Source: Crotalaria pallida (taxonomy: Eukaryota > Streptophyta > Magnoliopsida > Fabales > Fabaceae). From it: DNA of 64,000 nucleotides. The stretch covers positions 49,669,001 through 49,733,000 of the forward strand of contig CM075654.1 of NCBI GenBank assembly GCA_037953625.1. Reading direction: 5' to 3'. The position numbers and the translations under genes were made by a program. This document shows, piece after piece, positions 35,601 through 46,529 of this stretch (the stretch's first letter is position 1; each line of letters begins with the position of its first letter). Below the pieces are notes generated by a model. It had not been told where the DNA came from, did not search any database, and saw nothing but the letters and a program-made list of their open reading frames with translations.

Positions 35601-35814
35601 CAAGAATCCAGTGTATCACTCTCGAACAAAACACATTGAAATTAGACATCATTTTCTACGAGATCATGTTCAAAAAGGTGATTGTATCATTGAATTTGTT
35701 AGCACTGAAAATCAATTAGCTGATGTGTTTACAAAACCATTGTCAAGGGAAACTTTTTATAAAATTAGGCGTGAGCTCGGCATTCTGGATGAATCCAGTG
35801 TGTGCTCGACGTGA
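32617..35814 (+). pseudogene. pol: SIRE-like pol with one stop
   Basis: Domains in order: protease (WYLDSGCSKHMTG, about 32650), integrase zinc region (WHRRTAH ... CSSCKKC), integrase core (HMDLFGP, DHGGEFE, NGVVERK), RT (KARLVAQGYNQ, MDVKSSFLNG, YGLKQAPRAW, VYVDDIIFGAT at about 34855) and RNase H (GYSDSDFAGC, STAEAEYIA, DNTSAI, ADVFTKPL), ending with TGA at 35814. A single TAA at 33499-33501, after SKLGI in the integrase core, interrupts an otherwise open frame. Relatives usually have a polar residue there, so this one may be a transversion. Without the stop the catalytic residues all appear present. Confidence 0.92.
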
Positions 35815-35959
35815 GCTCGGCAATTGTGTATTTGTTTAAACTTCTTGATTTTCTGTATATCATATACCTGATCACCTTCATAATCTCGATTTTTACGTTC
35901 AATTGTGTATTTGTTCAAATTTCCTGAAATTTCACATCCTAAAATTCGTCTTCATCTTC

Positions 35960-36590
35960 TTTTAAATCATCGTTAAAAGGGGAGAAAGGTGTTGGTTTCT
36001 ATGAGAAGCATTCTCCAATTCTTTTTATGAAAAGCCTGTTTTCACTGTTAAAGGGAGAGCGATGATAATGAAAACTTTCTTCCTCGATTACCCTGTTACA
36101 TTCTTCAGGGGGAGAAAAGTTTTGAAAAACTTTCCAACATTTGTTTTCAACTCTCTTTTGGCACATGTGCTTAATCTTTGGCTCCTTTTTGATCATGCCA
36201 AAAGGGGGAGAAATGTGTTGTTGCTTTTGATTATTGCAGATGTTCAAAGGGAGAGAGGTGCATGAGCAGCTCCAAAAATTCTCCAAAAATTCTCAAGCTT
36301 TCATTTCATTCATCAAATGGTCTCATGAAGTGGTGCGAGCATATACTCAGGGGGAGTGTTAGATGGAGAGGCTATTGTTGCTCTGATACAAATTAGTTGT
36401 TGCTCTGATGCCCCTCCGATGCCAATTAGTACTCAATCCGATCTGAGCATTTTCATAGCAACATGTGGTATACTTTCGAACAAATTCCAACAAGTGCTGT
36501 TAAATCGATGTATGAGCATACAGTCGAAGGATGAACACACAAAGCAACATATGTTTAACGAATATTTGTCATCATCAAAAAGGGGGAGAT
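35960..36590 (+). repeat. Array of polypurine tracts before the 3' LTR
   Basis: Between pol and the 3' LTR are seven tracts of the type AAAGGGGGAGA, at about 35975, 36049, 36107, 36200, 36246, 36350 and 36578. The last one directly abuts the LTR and is the likely primer for plus-strand DNA. I see no env-like gene in this stretch. Confidence 0.8.
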
Positions 36591-38254
36591 TGTAGATTCA
36601 AAGAGCTTTTGATGATGTCAAAATAAATGAGCTCGGCCTGTACTCAGAACAGATGCGTCAAACTTAGTTTTGCACAGGCATTCCGCCAAAGGCAAAAGCT
36701 CTGAAACCAGCTTTTGAAGCTTTAGCTCGGGTTGGGCTCGGCTCTTGATCACGACCAAAGTTCATCCAAGTTTGCAAGCTTAGTTCTTCACTTCAAGAGA
36801 GTAGGCTCGAATGAAAATCAGCTCGGCACATGCTCAGAAGGCTCTGAATATTGAATTAAGCCACAACATCAGAAAGAACAAATCAGCTCGGATTGAGGAC
36901 GCACCCAGAGCAAAGGTCAAAGCTTGGCTCTTCAAGTTTCAAAGTTGTCAAGCAAAGTTCGAGGCTCGGCAACACCTTTTTTTTAAGAACAATATCAAGC
37001 TTGAACAAAGCTCAAGGCTCAGCAGTCTGCGTTCCCTCTTCAGCAACACATCATCTTCAACCTTCAGACTCTGCTCAGCTAATCCGTACTTTTTATTACC
37101 GTTGAGTCTGGGTAGAAGTTTTAAGTTTTAACTGCAACACTGTAACAAGGTTGAAATTCAAAATGAGTTAAAATCAAAGGTTGGTGAAGGGTCACCATCA
37201 CTGCTCTGCTGTCAAATTGTAGCCGTTGAAAACCCCATGGCTTTTCCGTACAACCGTCTTTTTCTCATTTCTGGAAAAACAGAGAAATGCCTTTTTCCGT
37301 ACGGCTCTTTCTCTCTCTCTTCTGGAAATCAAAAGAGATTATAAATAGGGGTGTTTTCAACGATTACATAGTAGACTTGTCTGAACAATTTTTTGTTGCA
37401 ACCCATTTTCATTTTCTTTGGAAAAACAGAGCAGAATCAAAAACTCACAGAAAAAGAAAAAGTGCTTTTGAATTTTCACAAGAACTTAGAGAACTTAATC
37501 TTTCAAATCCAAACTCTAAGTTCAACAAAATTCTTTTCTGTGATTACCCTTCTCAAAATCAACTCACTCTTGAACTTCATACTTTCATACTCATTCGAAG
37601 AGTGTTTCGAATTGGAGCCATTCTCTTTCATTATCTTCTTCACTGTATTTGCTGGAGTGAAAAGCTGGTCTCTGATCGAGAAAGCTTTTCAGTTTGAAAA
37701 GGTTCCAAAGAGGTTCTTTGGTCATCGATTTGTTGTGGGTAGTTTGTCGCGAGTTTGGTACACTCGGCTGACTGGATAGCTTTAGAGTGGTAGTCTCTTG
37801 TAAATCCTTTTGTAACCCAGAAAAATCGATTTTTAGTGAAAGCTCTCTAAAAGGTTTTTAGAGGGGACTGGACTAGCTCTCAGGGTGAGAGTGAACCAGG
37901 ATAAATCTCGGGTGTTCATTTTATTTCTTTATCGCTTTCCTGTTACAGCATTTGCTTAAGTGTTTTCCGCTGTATTTCGAGCATCCAAGTGTTAATCGTC
38001 AGTCTCGTAGCTCGGCATTGAGTGTAGTTCTCAAAGCTCGGCTTCGAAGCAGCTCGATTAACCAATTAACCAATCTGTTCATCTATTTGGTTAATTGTTT
38101 AACCCTGTCTGCTCGGTTATAGCTCGGCTTTTGGTTTCAAACGTGAACAACATTCAGTTAAGTTTTCAATAAATTTAAAAATTGTCATATTAGATTCAAT
38201 CTCCTATTCACCCCCCCTCTACTCGATTGTTAGGCCCCTTGTTGGTTTCCAACA
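36591..38254 (+). repeat. 3' LTR of the SIRE-like element
   Basis: 1,664 bp. It differs from the 5' LTR at scattered positions, more densely in the first 250 bp, and is about 98-99 percent alike by eye. Confidence 0.92.
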
Positions 38255-38259
38255 CCATG

Positions 38260-40915
38260 TTCCATTACGAATGAGAGCATCAAATTCCTCAGACATGGCT
38301 GTACGCCAGTGAGCATAACGCAGGGCAACCGTGACACAAGATGGTTCAAGATTTTCTGGTATAGGATGCTTGGTGGCTGTGTATAGCTTCTTTGGTTTAA
38401 AAATGTTGTTTTGAGAGCGAGTCACCATGGGATGCCTGCGAGAGTTGTTAGGAAATAATATAGAAGAAGAAGAAGAAGTAGAAGAAGAAGAGGAAGAAGA
38501 AGAAGAAGAGGAAGAAGAAGAGTTATTACCTTGTGATGAACCTGAATGTGAGTCACCTGAAGGGTGCTGCGATGACTGCAAAGGGAAACTGATGGTAGCA
38601 GGAGGTGTAGGAGAGGTGGAGGGTGAGGATTAGTCATGAATAGGAAAGGAGGAGATATTGTCAGTGGGTATGAAGGTGCGGGGTGGTGATATGGGAGATG
38701 GTAAGGATGGAATTGGTGGTTTGGATTGGATTAGTTGCGGGTATGGAAATTCGGAGTCGATAAAGGTGACATGGCGGGAGCTGTAGAGTTTGTTTGTGAC
38801 AGGATCAAGACAAAGATATGCATATTGGGAAGCAGAATAGCCGACGAAAATACATGGAGTGGAGCGGTGTTGAAGTTTATGGGATGTATATGGCCGAAGC
38901 CAAGGGAAGCAAAGGCATCCAAAGCTATGAAGGTGACCAAGGTTAGGTGATTGCTTGAATAGTATTTGCGATGGAGACTGCATGCTTAGTGTGGGGGTGG
39001 GCATTCTATTTATTAGATATGTAGTGGTGAGAAAGGCATAAGACCAAAAGGTGGAAGGAAGATTGGCATAGTGAAGAAGACTTTTGCCTGTTTCGACAAT
39101 ATGTCGATGACGACGTTCGGCAAAGCCATTAAGTTCAGGTGTGTGAGGTGGTGTTGTATAGTGAGATATACCATTAGCATTGAGATAGGTTTTTAATTTA
39201 AGATTGATATATTCACCACCATTATCAGAGTATAGGGCAAGGAGAGGAAGATTAAGGCATTTTTCAACTAGAGTTTTGAATTGTGGAAAGAGAAAAGCAA
39301 CATCTGATTTATTCTTCATGGGATATAGCCAAACATATTTAGTGAAATGATCAACAAAGATGATATAATAAAGAAAATTGTCTAAAGACCTAGTTGGTGC
39401 AGGACCCCATACATCAGTGTACACAAGTTCAAGAGGTCTTGAGCTTTTGAGACTAGAGGTGGCAAACGGTTGCTTGTGACTTTTGGTACACTTGCAGGAG
39501 GTGCACATTATTGAATCCTTTGGCGGAATGGGTAAGGTGTAGTGATGATGTAGATGTTGCATAATGCGACGGGAAGGGTGACCAAGCTGATGATGCAGGT
39601 GAAGAGTGGGATTGCTGGAATGGAATAAAGCATGGGGTTTTGATTGTTTGGGCCAGTGGTAGAGTCCCCCTTCATGCGGTCCTCTCAGCAGCACCGTTCC
39701 GGTCTTCAGGTCCTTCACAAGAAAATAATTGGCATGAAATTCAACAAAAACATAATTTGAATGACAAAGGTTGGAAACAGATATCAAATTTTGATGAACA
39801 TGAGGAACGTGTAAAACATTAGATAAGTGAAGAGGACGGATTAAGGTAGAAAGAGAAGAGGAACCACTGTGGGCAATATTCAAACCTGAACCGTCTCCTA
39901 CCACAAGTGTATCAGTACCAGTGTAGGGAGCAGATAGGTGAAGATTGTCAAGAGCATTAGTGACATGATGGGATGCTCCAGAATCCATGATCCAGCATGG
40001 CATAGAGGGAGATGCAGAGGTTGCATTGTAAACAGCTTTTGGTTTAGTAGGATACCCGTGAATCCTATAGCAGATTTTCTCATCATGTCCATATTTAGAA
40101 CAGTGTTTGCAAAACAAATGGTGATGTGGACCAGCAAATTGAGACCGAGGAGTAGAGAACTGGGGCTTAGAGGATGAGACTTGTGAGTGGCTGGAAGCAA
40201 CACGGGTTCTGTAGGAAGGAGTACGGTGCCTGGTTGCAGCATGAGCAGTAGGTATGAGTGGAGGCTCAGTGGCACGTTCCTCTTTGGAAAGGAAGGACTC
40301 ATAATCCATGAGTTTTTCAAAAAGTTCAGCAAAAGGGATAGGGGTATCCCGGGCTCGTATGGCAGCTGATAACTCCCGGTTTTCACGGCCAAGACCGTTT
40401 AGTGTATGAATGACAAGATCAAGTTCGTCAACAGGAGAATGGATGATAGATAGTTCATCAGAAATAGCTTTAATGTTTTGGAGATACTCAGAGATTGAAC
40501 GAGTACCTTTCATGATTGTGGCTAAGCGCTCTTTTAGTGTCATTATACGAGAGCGAGAACGATTGGCATACATATTGGTTAGGATATCCCAGGCTTGTTT
40601 GGAAGTGGAAACATTGCCGAGAAAATTAACGACATTAGCAGACACAGAAGAGATAATGGCATGAATGAGAAGCTGGTCCTGTCTGATCCAGCGGGTGTAG
40701 GCAGCATCAGTGCTTGGAGGACATGGATTTGTGCCATCAACATATCCTTGAAGATTATAGCCTATTAATAAGGCATTAAATTGGATTTTCCATGCTGGGA
40801 AATTGGTACCATCAATTTTGATGGGGATCTGGGTGCCTGTGTTTAAGGTAACAAGGGAGGGGTTATCTGATGTGGGAGATGTGTGTTCGGTGTCTGTAGA
40901 GTTGGTAGAGGCCAT
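38260..40915 (-). pseudogene. gag-pol: Outer Copia gag-protease-integrase
   Basis: The likely start is ATG at 40913-40915 (MASTNSTD). An earlier ATG lies in the LTR/primer-site region and is unlikely. Order: a Copia gag core (IDGTNFPAWKIQFNALLIGY, AWDILTNMYANRSRSRIMTL), a knuckle (CKHCSKYGHDEKICYRIHGY), protease (WIMDSGASHHVTN), integrase zinc region (HHQLGHPS ... CTSCKCTK), and the core with D (YTDVWGP), D (YSDNGGEY) and E (NGFAERRHR). A TAA at 38630-38632 breaks the frame after FPIHD. The same frame continues through a serine run to NGTW, where the SIRE-like element is inserted. CAA to TAA would explain the stop. The gag and integrase style fits Ale/Retrofit. Confidence 0.92.
38455..38527. 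repeat. GAA/TTC microsatellite in Copia pol
   Basis: A run of GAA, GAG and GTA triplets. On the coding (minus) strand it gives a serine run of over twenty residues between integrase and RT. The plus-strand glutamate-rich frame is its shadow. Confidence 0.85.
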
Positions 40916-40964
40916 GGGAAGGTGTTCAGGATCGAAGGGGAAGATGCAGCGAGCCGTTAGGCGA

Positions 40965-40979
40965 GAGCTCGTGATACCA
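40965..40979 (-). promoter_or_regulatory. Primer-binding site of the outer Copia element
   Basis: On the minus strand TGGTATCACGAGCTC follows the 5' LTR with no gap. It is the initiator tRNA-Met complement with the common GAG/CGA variation. Confidence 0.85.
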
Positions 40980-41206
40980 TGTAGAAAATAGGATGAATTG
41001 ATCAATCTTATTCCTTTTGCATTGAGCACGATACAGTATAAATAGACTTAGTTCAATGACAGTATCACGTGATACTTGGAAAGCTGATCACGTATTAAAT
41101 TAACCAAATAAAACAAACTGCAAAATTATAGGAATAAACTGCAAAATTATAGGAATAGATTAGATGAGACAGCTAAGGTTATGTTGGCAGGCTGGAATCT
41201 TCTACA
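40980..41206 (-). repeat. 5' LTR of the outer Copia element
   Basis: 227 bp, same length as the partner at 17989-18215. Two differences noted (AATAAACTG/AATAGACTG and GACAGCTA/GACAACTA). It includes a TATA-type sequence (TATTTATACTG on the minus strand) about 60 bp from its end. Confidence 0.93.
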
Positions 41207-41302
41207 ATAATTTTCCTATAAAAGTTATTATTTACTCAATATTTTTTTAAGGTCTCAATAATAATTAAAGTTATAATATTTAAAAATAAAATAAATATAA
41301 TA

Positions 41303-41581
41303 CTTCCACTAGTTCTATTTATAGGTCATACTTAAACATATCACATGAATCAAGGTGAGTAGTTATATTTATTGAAACTTTAAAAAAATACTTTAATATT
41401 ACAATTTCACCCTCTGAATTTCCATTGGAAAATTCGCAAATGTATTATTTCACATTAATGAAGAAATGACAAATAAGATAAAAGAGCGATAAATGTTTCC
41501 TAAAAAAAATACAAAGTGACTTATAAATATGATCAAAGAATTATTCTAAAATGTAACCCCTAAAAATAAAATCAGAGGAAG
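41303..41581. mobile_element. Stowaway-like MITE
   Basis: A 279-bp relative of the element at 17641-17927: left end CTTCCACTAGTTCTATTTATAGG, right end (reverse) CTTCCTCTGATTTTATTTTTAGG, with TA on both sides (41301-41302 and 41582-41583). Non-coding. Confidence 0.7.
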
Positions 41582-41649
41582 TATCATTTAACTTCCAATA
41601 CAAATAACAACTTCAGCAAATTTTTACTTCATGAGTTTTTCTATAAGTA

Positions 41650-42545
41650 TCCGTTTGGTGCGCGAAATTAGAATTGCAATTTGGAATCAGATTGAGTTGG
41701 AATTATAATTCTATGTTTGGATTGAATAAAAATCTGAATATAGAATTGAAATTCCAAATTCAATATTTAATTGCATTGTTTGGGCATAAGATATAGTATT
41801 CAAAAATTAATTAATTATATTCTATAGCTTGTGCCTCGTATCGTCACCATTTGTGTGGGTCAACATTTTTTTTGTGTCACAATCATGATTTGTGTTATGA
41901 AGACATTGTGGTGGTTTGCTACCAATAATCATATATTTTAGTGGTGATAGATAATGGAGGGGAGAAGAAAAGAGAGTCATAAATATGAGAAAATTCCTAG
42001 AGTGGAGAAGAGGAGACGATAACACATTGAAATTACTAGAAATGGCAAAAAAGCCTAGCCCGATTGGGCCGGCCTGCACAAGCCCGATAACTAGACGAGT
42101 TAAGACTCTCAAAATATGGTCCAAATATATCTCGAACCTTTTTGGCTCGCATTAATAAAATCAGAACTAGCCAAACTCTAAGTCGACCCCCTAATATCAC
42201 CTAAAAACCTTCTCCAATATAGTTAAAAAGGTGACCCGCTACCAGGTTTAGCTAGATGATTTTTGGCTCATATTTCATCCGGTCGCGACTTTTTCGCCCA
42301 ACCCAATTATAGCATGAGCCCGAACCCAACCGAGTAGCCCGCATTGTCATCTCTATGGTGGATCGGTAGAGATGTCATGTGTTTTGTTTCTAGACTCATG
42401 ACATTCAATTCTATAAATTAAAGTATAGAATTGTAATTCCGATGCTTAGAGGTAGGAATTGAATTTCTGTATTTTTAGTTATAATCTAATTTCATGGAAT
42501 TGGTTTTGGAATTATTATAATTTCAATTCCAAATACACAACCAAA
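41650..42545. repeat. AT-rich inverted-repeat region, possible DNA transposon
   Basis: TTTGGAATTGAAATT-type sequences occur in opposite orientation at about 41670-41770 and 42440-42540, and GTTTGGT sits near both outer edges. This resembles a foldback DNA element with a second element inside it, but I cannot define ends or a target duplication. Confidence 0.35.
42037..42355. mobile_element. hAT-like MITE
   Basis: The left end TAGAAATGGCAAAAAAGCC and right end (reverse) TAGAGATGACAATGCGGGC match the pattern of a plant hAT-type family. The interior has GGGCCGGCC, AAGCCCGA and GAGCCCGAACCCAACC blocks typical of it. No 8-bp duplication is convincing, so the ends are tentative. Confidence 0.45.
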
Positions 42546-42559
42546 CACAAGATACAAGA

Positions 42560-43200
42560 TAAATCCATTGTATTAGAAGAATACAATGATGATGATTGAA
42601 TTTCAAATTCGATTGCGACAATTATGTGAAGTGCCTATAATGTTAATAAATTATCTGAGGTCAAATATGAAGTGCAATTTAGCAAAGCCACTAAGCTGGA
42701 GGCTAGTGAGCATTACATCGAGGGGGATGTGGCTATGCCTATAACAACAGTTGAAGGTGATGGTAACCCAACCTGAACTTGTGAATTTTCGTAAGTCTGG
42801 TTCATATTGGTAAGAACAAGTCATCACTTGTCAATTGGTGAGACTGTTCAATATTTGACAAAGTCCATTCCTATTGTGTATAATAAGTGTTTAATTACTA
42901 CAATGAAAAAGGGTAAATTTATACTTTTAATTAAATCTATAGCTCAAATTATTGAGTGATTTGTTTAACTGTAGTGCACACTTGATAGATTCACCAATGA
43001 ATGTGAGGTGGTGCCGCATGTACGTGAGTCTGGACAAACTCTCTAGAGCACTCAAGAAAACCAAGAATAAGTGCAAGGCCGAAATGCACCACACCGCGTA
43101 GAACAACTTTTTATAGGAGGTTAGTGTGAGTGATGATTCACTGATTCACATATGGAATGAAGGTTAATAGAGGTACTAATTGCATCGGTATTCTAGTGGG
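42560..43200. other. Unassigned region, possible gene remnants
   Basis: A modestly less AT-rich stretch with short open frames but no recognised domain. One frame at about 42641-42777 gives VNKLSEVKYEVQFSK and continues to a stop; another near 42998-43102 is lysine-rich. They could be decayed exons or chance. I assign no function. Confidence 0.3.
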
Positions 43201-43217
43201 TCAAAATCAATTATTCT

Positions 43218-43410
43218 TTTTTTTTGTGTACACCAAGGGTATATCCCCCAGCCGACAGCCGAAGAGTAATTCCCTCCGAGGCGTAGAGATCACCGAAGTG
43301 AGTTTTGCCTCTACCAACAAAGTCTTTTCCATGCCCACGACAGGGATCAAACCCCTGACATCATGCTTAAGGAACCCAGCTATCTACCAACTGTGTTGGG
43401 CTTTGTTGGT
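43218..43410 (-). mobile_element. tRNA-derived SINE 1
   Basis: On the minus strand the 5' end contains an A-box-like CAGTTGGTAGATAGCTGGG, then a B-box-like GGTTTGATCCCTG about 45 bp later, a tRNA-unrelated body, and an A-tail (T run at 43218-43226). A 17-bp target duplication TCAAAATCAATTATTCT flanks it (43201-43217 and 43411-43427, one mismatch). This is a classic plant SINE of 193 bp; it is a retroposed copy and not a tRNA gene. Confidence 0.88.
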
Positions 43411-43427
43411 TCAAAATCATTTATTCT

Positions 43428-43828
43428 ATGCACTAGTTCATAGTGAAAGATATTGGTATTTGTACATTGACTAAACAAGCTCTTGGGAAATTCTTTTCTT
43501 TGGTTTTAAAATAAATATGTGGGGAATTGTTGAAATATTTTATTAAATATTGTTTATATTTATTTTAAATCAAAATTTTTATTATTATTTTAATACTTAT
43601 TATTTTGTTTAATTGTCATGTTTCCGTTGCATGTTAACATGCATATTGTTGTGCCTTAATATGTTTCCGTTGGTGGGCAACTTAAAGTAGTACTAGTATT
43701 ATTACCAACGACTATATAAATAATACTAACGACTTTAATACTTATATACATATATAGTAAATTGCTACTTTCTACAACTTAGGCTTATATATACTGGACT
43801 ATAAGAGTGTATGCGCAGAGATATACTT
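43428..43828. other. AT-rich spacer between SINEs
   Basis: No gene or clear repeat. A short direct repeat ATGTTTCCGTTG occurs twice (about 43618 and 43660). Confidence 0.5.
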
Positions 43829-43840
43829 ACGTGATTGTTT

Positions 43841-43945
43841 TTTTTTTTTTACATGGGAGGTCTAGGACTAGAACCCATGACCTGGGGAAGGGGAAATCCT
43901 AAGTGTCCCTGCAGCCACCAACTGGGCTAGCTGTCTTACTCGGAC
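43841..43945 (-). mobile_element. tRNA-derived SINE 2
   Basis: On the minus strand: TAGCCCAGTTGGTGGC (A box), GGTTCTAGTCC (B box) and an A-tail (T run at 43841-43850). A 12-bp duplication ACGTGATTGTTT flanks it (43829-43840 and 43946-43957). It is only about 105 bp, so it may be a short or 5'-truncated member. Confidence 0.82.
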
Positions 43946-43958
43946 ACGTGATTGTTTC

Positions 43959-44593
43959 TGTAGTGTCCTTAAACACTGTATGTCCTTAACCCTCTAAGTG
44001 CTCAAGATTATGGCAACCAGGAGCCCAAAAGAGGATCAAGTGTTGATGTATGACTTATGGTATTTCCGTAGTTCCAGTTGGGAAAAACAGGGTCTCCCTA
44101 GTCAACGTGTGTCCAGAGTGTCAACTTAGGGATGAGAGTACTTACCTAAAACCCTAGTTGTGATGAGCTATTTATAGGGTTTGGAGGAGGTTGATATGGG
44201 CCGTTTGGGCCCTGTATCAGAGTTGTGCTGAACCAGGATTCTGTGAGATAATATCGGATAATTATGCTTCTAGAATCTGGATAGGATCAGCTGAAGATCT
44301 CATGTCTAGGCTGTTGCGAGAATTTAGGAGAGATTTGCGGAAGGGATAAGAAGCCTCGGCGAGCCTGAGCTTATCCATGAGCCGACGGTATGTCTCGGTC
44401 CTAGAGTCCCGAGCCTGATGGATTGGGGACTGATCGTAAGGCTCGGTTCCATCAAGTCCGAGCCTGGCCCTCTTGTATGCTCGGAGCCCATGAGTCTGAG
44501 CGAAGGACTTTCATGACAGGTAAACCGAGTAAAATGCCCTTATAGGAACCCTTTGGTAAGACTTGGGTCCGTATGTGGTCGGCAGACCCTACA
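43959..44593 (-). repeat. 3' LTR of the Tat-type element
   Basis: TG...CA ends (TGTAGTGTCC and CAGACCCTACA on the plus strand). It differs from the other LTR at scattered sites (about 97 percent alike by eye). Confidence 0.9.
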
Positions 44594-45192
44594 AGCCCCC
44601 CTGCTCGTAAGACTTGGAAAGTCTGTGGCGAGGTAACAAGTGGATAGGGTTGACCTGTAGCATGTCTTGGTTCGGGAATGTGTGACAACTGTTTCTAGCC
44701 TTAACCATGTAGCCTGTTCGAGGTGACGTTTTAGGTTCTTTAGGTACGACGCGTGTCCTGGGAAGTTGTGCCAAATCATTTCAATTTTCGAATTTTGAAA
44801 AAGTACCTCCAATAACTGCCACGTCTTTCCCTGTGGGTAGCTGAGTGGGTTAATGGGCTTTAGGCCCAACCGGTTCATCGTGGAAGGAAGGAAGTTGAGG
44901 AGTTTTGAGGGGTATTCGAACCCTTTACACTCATTTGCAACATCACAAACCAGAAACCTTTACACTTATTCGCTCCAAACATACTTCTGTGCGTCTTCTT
45001 AACGTATTCACGATCATCCGTCGCAATTAAATTCTTCCACAAAGATCAAACAACAACAAGTAATCTTTTCTTCCCTTCTTACTCAAACGACTGCTCTTGG
45101 TTTATTTCTTCTTTTTGAGAGGGTTTTGCAGGGATTTGGGGTTTTAGTTTTAGGTTGGTAGTTGAAGGGTTTGGTATTAGGATTTTTCAACT
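44594..45192 (+). other. Leader of the antisense gene and polypurine tract
   Basis: Holds the element's polypurine tract (44594-44602 on the minus strand) and, read on the plus strand, about 400 bp that should be the promoter and 5' UTR of the antisense gene. Positions 44811-44975 are repeated in inverse orientation at 53015-53181, inside the rearranged middle. Confidence 0.65.
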
Positions 45193-46498
45193 ATGAGGGG
45201 TTAGAGATATTGGTAGAAAGTTTATCATGAACTCTGTGAAAGATTAGGTGAAGAACCGTCCAGTGATTCTAGTTCTAGTTCTTCTGGGAGTTCTGGGGAT
45301 TATGAGGTTGAATCCGTTCCCTTAGAAACGGGTTATAATTCTGCTAATAAAAATGTAAATCCTCATACCCCCTCTTGTGTTGAAAGGATAAACGAGCCAC
45401 TCGAGATAGAACCTTTGACCACGGAGTACCCCACCGATCCCGTAGAGGAAAGTAGATGACTATTGGCTTATAGGTTTGCCGAGCGTCGGGCTCAGGTTAG
45501 GATTAGCCCAGAGTACTATACAAGAGGGAAAGAGTTCTGGGGAAAACCTATAAGGGTAGGGGGAAAAGGTCCAGGGCTCGACCTTAGGTTTAGACTTAAA
45601 GTACCTGCTGTGAAAAATACTAACGCCGAGCCTTTTACTTTTCCCCCAGATATGGTGGAGCGCAGGTGTGAGACCCATCCCGAAGAATTCCCTTTACCAC
45701 CCAACCACGCGGAGTATGACGGAATTTTTGATCGAGAAGTACTCGGGACGAGGCCTTCTTTGCTTAATGTTGATAGTTTGAACCACCTTCGACCTATTCT
45801 GACCCCTCCGAACGCAGACGGGAATGCCTCGAAATTTGCTTTGAGGCATGTGAGCATAGACGACTGCATATGCTTCAGAGTGCCAGAGAACCAACAATTT
45901 TTCTACTTCTATGAGGAGGTAGCCACAAAGGTTGGAATTCGCGTGCCGTTTTCCACTTTTGAAATAGAGGTCCTTAACCACTTAGGCATAGCCCCGAGTC
46001 AGCTGCATCCGAGCGGGTGGGCCTTTGCCAGAGCATTCCATCAATTTTGCGATGCTGAGGGTCTGGTAGCGACATTACGAGCCTTTTTTTGGATATATGC
46101 CCCTCAAGTAAACAAATTTGGCAACTCCAAAGGGCTCTGGGTGTCGCTGAAGGCTCGGAAGGACCACGCCCTTTTTGCTAAGGTAACCGACTCTTGGAAA
46201 TCCTTCAAACCACGCTTCTTCAAGTTCGAGTATACGGGAGCCGAAGTATGCTGGTTATTGAAGCAAGTTGAAGATGAAGGGGAAATTAAGGTCGTGCCTC
46301 AGTTCCCGTTAAGCTGGTCGGGCGGTATTTATAATAGAGGAGCCTCATTATACCAGTTTGACTACAAAGCGGATTTAAGTAGGGCCGAGAGGCGTTTGTG
46401 TGATCGGGTTTGGGAGTATCTTCAAGAAAAGGGCCAGATTGATACAAAACAAATTCTTTTGAAGAGAACAAAGGCTGAAGTGAAGGCCGAGCTGGGTA

Positions 46499-46529
<31 letters not shown>

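Larger units (their letters stand above)
28885..38254 (+). mobile_element. Ty1/copia SIRE-like element, nested
   Basis: A 9.4-kb element inserted in the outer Copia between its integrase and RT regions, on the opposite strand, with a perfect CCATG duplication (28880-28884 and 38255-38259). It has LTRs of about 1.66 kb, a tRNA-Met primer site, a large gag with two zinc knuckles, and pol in Copia order (protease, integrase, RT, RNase H). A long non-coding tail with repeated polypurine tracts follows. Size, the two-knuckle gag and the tail fit the SIRE/Maximus lineage. It is broken by a stop in gag, a gag frameshift and a stop in integrase. Confidence 0.93.
17989..41206 (-). mobile_element. Ty1/copia element (Ale/Retrofit-like), outermost of the nest
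   Basis: A minus-strand Copia element of about 4.6 kb before insertions, now split by two others. Its 227-bp LTRs lie at 17989-18215 and 40980-41206, flanked by a perfect ATAAT duplication (17984-17988 and 41207-41211). The three coding pieces join correctly once the inserts (18694-27901 and 28885-38254) and one copy of each target duplication are removed: gag-protease-integrase at the right, reverse transcriptase in the middle, RNase H at the left. The LTRs differ at only two positions by eye, so insertion was recent, yet three in-frame stops break the polyprotein. Confidence 0.93.

Noticed and set aside
35815..36590. Env-like gene of a SIRE element
   Set aside because: No frame longer than about 95 codons, no signal peptide or membrane segment. 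The stretch is a polypurine array.
38427..38633. Glutamate-rich plus-strand protein
   Set aside because: Shadow of the serine run encoded by Copia pol on the minus strand.
43218..43410. tRNA gene
   Set aside because: A and B boxes are present, but there is no cloverleaf, an A-tail follows and a target duplication flanks it: a SINE.
45457..45465. TTG at 45463 as the true start of the antisense gene
   Set aside because: The same frame is open upstream apart from TAG/TGA codons likely derived from TGG, back to an ATG at 45193.
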